A DNA stretch of 21,521 nucleotides from Rhodobacteraceae bacterium UBA6236 (lineage in GTDB: Bacteria > Pseudomonadota > Alphaproteobacteria > Rhodobacterales > Rhodobacteraceae): the NCBI GenBank assembly GCA_002440945.1, contig DJWG01000003.1:9420-30940 (forward strand). Reading direction: 5' to 3'. The first letter of the stretch is position 1. Each line of letters opens with the position of its first letter. The position numbers and the translations under genes are program-made. This document shows, one piece after another, positions 16,929-21,521 of this stretch. The notes beneath the pieces are model-generated. The model saw only the letters and a list, made by a program, of their open reading frames with translations. It was not told where the DNA came from and ran no database searches.

Positions 16929-17051
16929 GCGGATGGTCCTGGGTTCGGGGATGAGGATAGCCGCAATTTATCCGGGCCGGCCCTGATTCCTGCAATTGCC
17001 TGACAGTGTGCCGGTGCATATCCTCACCGAAATTGGCAGCAGGAACAGCCC
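16929..17051. promoter_or_regulatory. Shared divergent promoter/operator region (HisD-like operon and XRE-cupin gene)
   Basis: This 123-base gap holds several symmetric elements. TATCCTCA occurs 25 bases upstream of the regulator ATG (17019-17026) and, on the other strand, 23 bases upstream of the dehydrogenase ATG (16952-16959), so both genes carry the same element facing outward. For the regulator, TTGCCT (16996-17001), a 17-base spacer and TATCCT (17019-17024) form a plausible sigma-70-type promoter. The 8-bp palindrome GCAATTGC (16992-16999) overlaps that -35. A 10-bp palindrome GGGCCGGCCC is at 16974-16983. The regulator probably binds here and controls both transcripts. This is inferred from position. 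Confidence 0.5.
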
Positions 17052-17600
17052 ATGCCCCAGATCGGTCTTCATGTCCGCGAACTTCGCCGCCGTCGCCAGC
17101 TCAGTTCGCGCGGGCTTGCGGCCCGGGCGGGGATTTCGCATTCCACCATTTCGCTGATCGAACGGGACCGGATGAGCCCGTCGGTCGACACCCTGGGCGC
17201 GATCGTCGATGCGCTGGGCACGACGCTGGTCGAATTCTTCGCCGGCCTTCGTTCCAGCTACAGCTACAGTCCGGTCTATGCCCCGGAAGACTTTGTGGAA
17301 ATCGGGAACCCGGAAGAAATCTCGTATCGCGCCATCGGCTTCAACCAACCCGCGAGGGCGATGCAGATGCTGGTCGAAACCTATGCCCCCGGCGCGGATA
17401 CGGGCGAGATATTTTCGCACGATGCGCAGGAAGGCGGCTTTGTGCTGGAAGGCGTGATCGAGCTGACCGTGGGGGGCGAGGTCTACCTTTTGCCCCAAGG
17501 CCACGGCTATTACTTCGACAGCAACCTGCCGCACCGCTTCCGCAATGCGGGGCCGGGAGTGGCAAGAATAATGAGCGCGATCACCCCGCCCAGCTACTAG
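17052..17600 (+). CDS. XRE-family transcriptional regulator with C-terminal cupin domain (PuuR-like)
   Basis: The protein has 182 residues. A helix-turn-helix of the XRE/Cro type lies at about 6-60 (V-R-E-L-R-R-R-R-Q-L-S, then G-I-S-H-S-T-I-S-L-I-E-R). A cupin_2 fold lies at about 105-180 with H-D-A-Q-E-G-G-F-V-L-E-G at 123-134 and Y-F-D-S-N-L-P-H at 154-161. This is the domain layout of PuuR, the putrescine-utilisation repressor of E. coli (about 185 residues). Members of the group sense a small ligand through the cupin. CAGGAA lies 8 bases before the ATG. The gene diverges from the HisD-like operon and is its most likely local regulator. The stop is 3 bases from the stop of the convergent flavin reductase gene. 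Confidence 0.92.
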   Translation: MPQIGLHVRELRRRRQLSSRGLAARAGISHSTISLIERDRMSPSVDTLGAIVDALGTTLVEFFAGLRSSYSYSPVYAPEDFVEIGNPEEISYRAIGFNQPARAMQMLVETYAPGADTGEIFSHDAQEGGFVLEGVIELTVGGEVYLLPQGHGYYFDSNLPHRFRNAGPGVARIMSAITPPSY

Positions 17601-17603
17601 GGC

Positions 17604-18155
17604 TCAGGGCTGGCGCAGGAAGTTGGCGAAACCATTCAGGAATTCGCCCAGCTTCTTGCGCGTCGCATCATCCTTCAGGTTGCCCTGGCCATCGAACAGG
17701 GTCGCGGCGCGGGAAACCATCAGGCGGCCTTCGAACCAGGGTCGGGTGCGCAGCGTGCGCAGGACCGGCAGCCAGTGATCCTGCGAGAGGATCGTTCCGA
17801 ACCCGCCCGACGAGGCGCCGATCACCGCCACCGGCTTGCCTCTGAACAGGTCCAACCCGCCGGGGGGGCGGCTCATCCAGTCGATGGCATTCTTGAAGAC
17901 GCCGGGAATGCTGTTGTTGTATTCGGGCGTCACCAGCAAAAGCCCGTCGGCTTCCCCAAGCGCCTCTTTCAGGCGGGCGACGGCTTCGGGTGCGCCGTCC
18001 CGCGCCTCGGCATCGGCATCGTAAAGCGGCACCCCGTGGATCGAGCGGGCGTCCACCTTGACCCCTTCCGGCGCCACCTCGACGGCTGCCCGCAAGAGCC
18101 CGGCGTTGAACGATTCCCGCCGCAAGCTGCCGGAAATTCCAAGGATACGGGTCAT
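17604..18155 (-). CDS. NAD(P)H-dependent FMN reductase (NADPH:quinone/chromate reductase-like)
   Basis: This 183-residue flavodoxin-like enzyme has the phosphate-binding loop G-S-L-R-R-E-S-F-N at 9-17 and the family motif P-E-Y-N-N-S-I-P-G-V-F-K-N-A-I-D-W at 77-93, which contacts FMN and the dimer interface. A glycine-rich stretch A-S-S-G-G-F-G-T lies at 114-121. The open frame runs far upstream. The start at 18153-18155 is chosen because similarity begins at M-T-R-I-L-G-I-S-G-S and an AAAGGA lies 7 bases before it. Such enzymes reduce quinones, chromate or azo compounds using NAD(P)H and protect against redox stress. The gene is divergent from a FUSC-family exporter, which may point to shared detoxification. 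Confidence 0.93.
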   Translation of the reverse strand: MTRILGISGSLRRESFNAGLLRAAVEVAPEGVKVDARSIHGVPLYDADAEARDGAPEAVARLKEALGEADGLLLVTPEYNNSIPGVFKNAIDWMSRPPGGLDLFRGKPVAVIGASSGGFGTILSQDHWLPVLRTLRTRPWFEGRLMVSRAATLFDGQGNLKDDATRKKLGEFLNGFANFLRQP

Positions 18156-18332
18156 GGGGACGTCCTTTTGCGATTTCGTGCAGGCTCGCGCAGATCGCAG
18201 CGGGTGGCAAGGCAACGCTGCGACCGCGGCGAAAGATCCCCGCTTGCGCAGGTGGTTCGCGGGGACGAAAAAGAAAGGATTCGGGCGCCGAAGAAATGCC
18301 CGTTTTCCAAAGCAGGCAAAGATCGAACCTCC

Positions 18333-20177
18333 ATGACCGATTGGCTGATCCGCAATGGTTTCGATCCGGCGCGGCTGCGCTTTGCCTTCCGCACCGCGCT
18401 TGCCTGCTGGGCGGCGGTGGTTCTGGCCTGGGCGATGGGGCTTGAACATCCGCAATGGTCGGGGATGTCGGTCTGGGCCGCGTCGCAGCCGCTGCGCGGC
18501 CAGTTGCTGGAAAAGAGCTTCTTCCGGTTTGCCGGCACCGTCAGCGGGACTTTGGTCGGCGTCCTTCTGGTCTTCGGAATGCAGGTGCATCCGGTGATTC
18601 TGGTGGCGGGGCTGGCGGTCTGGGTGGGCGCCTGCACCTGGATCGGCAATCTGCAGCGGGGGCTGGTGGCCTATGGCACGGTGCTGGCGGGCTATTCGGC
18701 CTCGATGGTGGCGCTGCTCGACACCGCGCACCCCAACCGGGTGCTGCACCTGGGCGCGGATCGGCTGGCGACCGTTCTGACCGGCGTGGTGGTCGCGACG
18801 GTCGCGGGGTATTTCTTTGCCCGCCGTCTGGATGAGGCGGATCTGCGCGGCCAGATCCGGCGCCTGCTGTCAGACCTTCTGCGCCATCTGGCCGGGCAGG
18901 GCGCGGAACAAGGCGGGTCGGCGGATCACCTGTCGCGCCTTGCCGCCATCGAGGACGGGCTTGATCCCCATGCCGCAGGTTCGCTCCGGTCGCGGCGGGA
19001 TGTGCATCTGGCGCGGAATGTGCTGCTGGCCGCAGTGCCGCTCTTGGTCCGCGATCCCGTCGTCGGCCCTGATCCGGCTGGTGCGTCAGACCTGATTGCA
19101 GCCGCGACGGCGCTGGAGCGGGAGGATGTCGAGGCGGCTGCCCGCCATCTGCGGGCCACGGACACCCCGTTGCGCGGCGATCTCGCGGCGCTGGCCGCGG
19201 CGCTCGCGGCCTGGTCCAGCGCGGCGTCGGACCGCCCCATCGCCCGCCGGTGGAGCTTCCGCGCCCCGGTGGTCCTTTACCGCGACTGGATCGGCGCGCG
19301 CGAGGCGGGATTGCGGGCCTTCGGTGCGATGGTGCTGTTCGGAACGCTCTGGATCGTCACCGGATGGACGGCGGGCCCGTTCATGCTGCTGGGGCTTTCG
19401 GTGATGATCTCGCTGTTCTCCACCTTTGAAAATCCGGCGATCACGATGCGCCATATCTTTGCCGGTCAGGCCATGGGCGTGGTCGGGGCGATCATTTGCC
19501 GCTGGTTGATCTGGCCCCATGCGGGAAGCGAGGCGCAGCTGATCGGGCTGATGCTGCCTTTCATCCTGCTGACGCCGGTGTTCGTGGGACATCGCCGCAC
19601 CGCCATCGCGGGGATGGACTATGCGATGGTTTTCCTGCTGCTGTCGCAGCCGCATTTTCCGCTTGGCGGTTCGGTCGCGCACTCCGTCGCCATGGCGCTT
19701 GCGGTGCTGGCCGGGCCGCTGACGGCGCTGCTGGGCTACATGCTGGTCTTCCCGATGGACCTTCAGCGGCGGCAGAGGAACCTGATTGCCATGATGCGCC
19801 GCGATATCGCCGCCATTGCCCGCAGCCCGAAGGCGCTGGACCATCGCGCGGTGTGGCAGGCGCGGCTGTATCACCGTGTCTTGCGGCTGGTGCGGATTTC
19901 GGACCGGTTGGCGCGGGCGGAGGAACGGGCACAGGCCACGGGCCGCGCGATGCTTCTGCTGGCCCATGTGGCATTGCGGTGCCATGATGTGCGCGCAAGT
20001 CCCGATGCCACCCCTGCAACGGATCGCGCCGCGCGTGTCGTGCTGGAACGTCTGGCGCGGATCCAGACCGGGTCGCGGCAGCTTTCGTCTGCGCTTCACC
20101 GTCTGGCGCGCAGAACCGAAGGCGAGGACCGCAGCATCATGGAAAGCGCCGCTGAAGCCGCCGCCGACATCGGCTGA
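18333..20177 (+). CDS. FUSC family inner-membrane protein (fusaric acid / aromatic acid efflux type)
   Basis: The protein has 614 residues. The start at 18333 gives M-T-D-W-L-I-R-N-G-F, followed by the first membrane segments. The open frame extends upstream to 17775 over the antisense flavin reductase and is not coding there. The Shine-Dalgarno sequence is weak. The FUSC/AaeB layout is visible: an N-terminal bundle of about six helices (roughly 17-165), a soluble central region (165-315), a second helix bundle (about 325-470, starting R-E-A-G-L-R-A-F-G-A-M), and a C-terminal soluble region rich in arginine and alanine. AaeB-type proteins export aromatic carboxylic acids and related toxic compounds. 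The usual membrane-fusion partner gene is not in the window. The 177-base gap before it has no element I can assign. Confidence 0.9.
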   Translation: MTDWLIRNGFDPARLRFAFRTALACWAAVVLAWAMGLEHPQWSGMSVWAASQPLRGQLLEKSFFRFAGTVSGTLVGVLLVFGMQVHPVILVAGLAVWVGACTWIGNLQRGLVAYGTVLAGYSASMVALLDTAHPNRVLHLGADRLATVLTGVVVATVAGYFFARRLDEADLRGQIRRLLSDLLRHLAGQGAEQGGSADHLSRLAAIEDGLDPHAAGSLRSRRDVHLARNVLLAAVPLLVRDPVVGPDPAGASDLIAAATALEREDVEAAARHLRATDTPLRGDLAALAAALAAWSSAASDRPIARRWSFRAPVVLYRDWIGAREAGLRAFGAMVLFGTLWIVTGWTAGPFMLLGLSVMISLFSTFENPAITMRHIFAGQAMGVVGAIICRWLIWPHAGSEAQLIGLMLPFILLTPVFVGHRRTAIAGMDYAMVFLLLSQPHFPLGGSVAHSVAMALAVLAGPLTALLGYMLVFPMDLQRRQRNLIAMMRRDIAAIARSPKALDHRAVWQARLYHRVLRLVRISDRLARAEERAQATGRAMLLLAHVALRCHDVRASPDATPATDRAARVVLERLARIQTGSRQLSSALHRLARRTEGEDRSIMESAAEAAADIG

Positions 20178-20181
20178 GCGG

Positions 20182-20361
20182 TCAAACCCGCGCCATCACC
20201 ATGAAGACGACCATCATGCAGAGTTCAAACAGCGGCAACCTGCCCAGAAGGCCGCTGAAGGCCGTGCCGGGACGAAGCGCCCAGACGGATTCGGCGGAGC
20301 AGGGGGCGTCGCAGGGAAGCAGATCGGAGAACACGGCACTGGCTTTCACGGATTTACGCAT
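20182..20361 (-). CDS. Small hypothetical protein, 59 residues, hydrophobic C-terminus
   Basis: This is an unrecognised small gene convergent with the FUSC gene, with 4 bases between the stops. It begins M-R-K-S-V-K-A-S-A-V-F and ends with a hydrophobic, methionine-rich tail (L-P-L-F-E-L-C-M-M-V-V-F-M-V-M-A-R-V), so it may associate with the membrane. Support for coding is an AAGAGG sequence 5 bases before the ATG and third codon positions that are mostly G or C, unlike the sequence just upstream of it. A TTGACG hexamer at 20397-20402 (minus strand) could be a -35, but no matching -10 is clear. It is not AaeX and I assign no function. Confidence 0.5.
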   Translation of the reverse strand: MRKSVKASAVFSDLLPCDAPCSAESVWALRPGTAFSGLLGRLPLFELCMMVVFMVMARV

Positions 20362-20615
20362 CTTGACCTCTTACAACGTCCACTTGTTACGGTACTCGTC
20401 AACACACTCATACGAACGTGTATCCGACTGCTTCCACAAGGACAGAAAGCCAGACTTTCGGATGGGTTGGAACATGGTTTTCGAGACTAGTCAGAATGGT
20501 TAACGCGACAGCCATTCGCGGAGTCAAAAGCCTCGGATCGGCAGGATTTATCAAAATGCAAGAACATTAGCGATTTGCGAAGATGTTGGCCCGGGTGGGG
20601 CGAGGAAAATGCGAG

Positions 20616-20687
20616 CAGATGGAGCGGGTGAAGCCGTTCCTTCCGACGAGCCAGGGCAGGCCGCGAATGGATGGCGGGCGGGTTCTA
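20616..20687 (+). pseudogene. IS5-family transposase remnant (N-terminal ~24 codons only)
   Basis: The frame 20583-20783 contains Q-M-E-R-V-K-P-F-L-P-T-S-Q-G-R-P-R-M-D followed by G-G-R-V-L. This matches the start of IS5-type (IS427-group) transposases, which read roughly Q-M-x-R-I-E-P-x-x-P-x-S-x-G-x-P-R-V-D-D-R-R-V. Similarity stops after V-L, where the family continues S-G-I-x-F-V-x-R-N-G. The upstream residues also do not match. It is therefore a short decayed fragment, not a working transposase. Confidence 0.55.
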
Positions 20688-20809
20688 TGGTTCTATGTGG
20701 GATCGAGGCCCGGTCGAGAGAACGCTTTCACAAGGGCAGGTGGCGGAGAGGACCGGGCAGCCGCCGACCCTTCTCCCTCGTAAGCATTGACGACCGCGGG
20801 GATGGGGCA

Positions 20810-20834
20810 AAAAGCGCCTGCGCCGAAACAGGCG
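20810..20834 (-). terminator. Candidate intrinsic terminator without an assigned gene
   Basis: The arms CGCCTG (20815-20820) and CAGGCG (20829-20834) form a 6-bp stem with an 8-base loop. On the minus strand a C followed by five T residues (20809-20814 region) comes directly after the stem. No minus-strand gene is recognised upstream of it, so it could end a small RNA or a lost gene, or be fortuitous. Confidence 0.4.
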
Positions 20835-20910
20835 ATGCGGACGCCAAATGCCAGTGCTTGGTTCAGTATCCAATCGTGGGGCGGATTTTGAGCGGATTGA
20901 TTTCCCATGG

Positions 20911-20940
20911 ATTTGGAGGCCGGCGCAAAATACTCCAAAT
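20911..20940. repeat. 8-bp inverted repeat ATTTGGAG / CTCCAAAT upstream of creatinase gene
   Basis: ATTTGGAG (20911-20918) and CTCCAAAT (20933-20940) are exact inverted copies with a 14-base spacer, centred about 100 bases upstream of the creatinase ATG. Placement and AT-richness compared with the surroundings fit a regulator-binding dyad controlling creatinase, or the base of an RNA stem. Confidence 0.4.
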
Positions 20941-21024
20941 GAGGGTATTTTCAGAACAAATTTCCTCGGGTTCCTCCGGGTCTGTACTGTTTCGGGTAAC
21001 CCCTTAAGCCAGAGGACAAATCCG

Positions 21025-21521
21025 ATGAGCGACGACATGCTTCACGTCATGGAATGGCACAACGGTGACAAGGAGTTCTCACCCTTCTCGGACGCCGAGA
21101 TGAAGCGTCGTCAGGACGATGTGCGGGACTGGATGGCGAAGAACGACGTCGATGCCGCATTGTTCACTTCGTTCCACTGCATCAATTACTATTCGGGTTG
21201 GTTGTACTGCTACTTTGGCCGCAAATACGGCATGGTGATAACGCAGGACACGGCGACGACGATCTCGGCCGGGATCGACGGTGGTCAGCCGCGGCGGCGC
21301 AGCTTTGGCGGGAACATCACCTACACCGACTGGCGGCGCGACAACTTCTATCGGGCGGTGCGTCAGTTGACCCCCGGCGTCAAACGTCTTGGGATCGAAT
21401 TCGACCACGTCTCGCTGGATTACATGCGTCTTTTGGAATCTGCGCTGCCCGGCGTGGAGTTCGTGGACATCGCTCAACCGTCCATGTGGATGCATTCGGC
21501 TCTGTTGCATAAATCGGGTGA
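21025..21521 (+). CDS. Creatinase (creatine amidinohydrolase, M24 peptidase fold), N-terminal part, probably disrupted
   Basis: The gene is open to the window edge (165 codons). Creatinase (EC 3.5.3.3, about 400 residues) hydrolyses creatine to sarcosine and urea in the cytoplasm. The N-terminal creatinase domain is clear: N-G-D-K at 13-16, F-S near 21, A-L-F-T-S-F-H-C-I-N-Y-Y-S-G-W-L-Y-C around 44-61 with F-G-R-K-Y-G, I-S-A-G-I-D-G-G-Q-P-R-R-R, Y-T-D-W-R-R-D-N-F and I-G-I-E-F-D-H. These match bacterial creatinases closely and do not resemble the DMSP lyase DddP. AGAGGA lies 8 bases before the ATG. After residues S-M-W-M (about 155-158) homologues continue with R-x-x-I-K-S, but this frame turns to H-S-A-L-L-H-K, exactly where an insertion-sequence-like end begins. 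The catalytic C-terminal half is not in the window. Confidence 0.87.
   Translation, partial: MSDDMLHVMEWHNGDKEFSPFSDAEMKRRQDDVRDWMAKNDVDAALFTSFHCINYYSGWLYCYFGRKYGMVITQDTATTISAGIDGGQPRRRSFGGNITYTDWRRDNFYRAVRQLTPGVKRLGIEFDHVSLDYMRLLESALPGVEFVDIAQPSMWMHSALLHKSG
21498..21521. mobile_element. Terminal inverted repeat of an insertion sequence (IS5/IS903- or IS6-like), left end, cut by window edge
   Basis: The bases from 21498 read GGCTCTGTTGCATAAATC, followed by GGGTGA to the window end. This closely resembles the GGCTxTGTTGxATAAATC type ends of IS903-group IS5-family elements, and more loosely the GGCxCTGTTGCAAA ends of the IS6 family. The creatinase similarity breaks within a few bases of this point. 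Only the first 24 bases of the element are visible, so family and orientation remain open. Confidence 0.6.

Larger units (their letters stand above)
20362..21024. other. 663-base gene-poor region with transposase remnant and inverted repeats
   Basis: The G+C is visibly lower in parts (20362-20580 and 20870-21000) than in the neighbouring genes, and no convincing intact gene is present. Contents recognised are a short IS5-type transposase remnant (20616-20687), a tandem 8-base repeat GGTTCTAT twice (20681-20696) at the point where that similarity ends, a minus-strand hairpin with a T-run (20810-20834), an 8-bp inverted repeat with a 14-base spacer (20911-20940), and a tandem imperfect repeat TTCCTCGGG/TTCCTCCGGG (20962-20980). 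The long open frames across it have poor starts or no family similarity. Confidence 0.6.

Noticed and set aside
15558..17003. Plus-strand open frame (481 codons) opposite the HisD-like gene
   Set aside because: It is antisense to a gene with all HisD catalytic residues. It also spans the divergent promoter region, which is inconsistent with a gene.
17775..18332. N-terminal extension of the FUSC frame over the flavin reductase
   Set aside because: This part is antisense to a well-supported FMN reductase gene. Membrane-protein similarity starts only at 18333.
20540..20570. Possible second insertion-sequence end (GATTTAT followed by TGCAAGAACA)
   Set aside because: It only matches the reverse of the end at 21498 if a 5-base gap is allowed. 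That is too weak to call a terminal repeat.
20693..20938. Minus-strand frame of 81 codons upstream of creatinase
   Set aside because: Its first codon is TTG with no ribosome-binding site. It spans the candidate terminator hairpin and shows no family similarity.
21025..21521. DMSP lyase DddP, another M24-fold protein common in Roseobacters
   Set aside because: The N-terminal motifs (N-G-D-K, I-N-Y-Y-S, F-G-R-x-Y, I-D-G-G-Q-P-R-R-R, Y-T-D-W-x-R-D-N) are those of creatinase, not DddP.

Overview
The window looks like a stretch of chromosome from a Rhodobacteraceae-type alphaproteobacterium (Paracoccus/Rhodobacter/Roseobacter neighbourhood). This is inferred from the high G+C with strong third-position G/C bias, the Tat-type solute-binding protein, the protein families and the tight ATGA-type operon overlaps. 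No rRNA or tRNA is present to fix the taxon. Both edge genes are incomplete.

Region 1 (1-3917, + strand): the end of prkA, then a DUF444/YeaH gene and a SpoVR gene, closely packed as one stress or stationary-phase operon. Region 2 (3925-9359, - strand): a complete five-gene peptide/nickel-family ABC importer in the order binding protein, two ATPases, two permeases. A perfect 14-bp palindrome lies upstream of it. Region 3 (9516-16928, - strand) is the most distinctive part. It is a seven-gene operon of a HisD-like dehydrogenase, a polyamine/iron-type ABC importer (binding protein, ATPase, two permeases), a TIM-barrel isomerase/epimerase and a class III metallophosphoesterase. It ends in a good intrinsic terminator. 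A divergent XRE-cupin regulator (17052-17600, +) shares its promoter region. Region 4 (17604-20177): an NAD(P)H-dependent FMN reductase (-) and a divergent FUSC-family efflux protein (+). Region 5 (20182-21521): a 59-codon small gene, a 663-base gene-poor stretch with a transposase remnant and several dyad symmetries, and the first 165 codons of a creatinase gene.

The creatinase reading frame leaves family similarity about 24 bases before the window edge. At that point the DNA becomes an insertion-sequence-like terminal repeat, so the gene is probably disrupted and the window edge probably coincides with a mobile-element boundary.

Together regions 2, 3 and 5 suggest nutrient scavenging: a peptide-type importer, an importer with its own dehydrogenase, isomerase and phosphoesterase, and a creatine-degrading enzyme. 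The best candidate for an undescribed pathway is the region 3 operon. Its gene content suggests uptake of an organic solute that may be a phosphodiester or polyol, hydrolysis, isomerisation and oxidation of an alcohol to an acid. The substrate cannot be read from the sequence.
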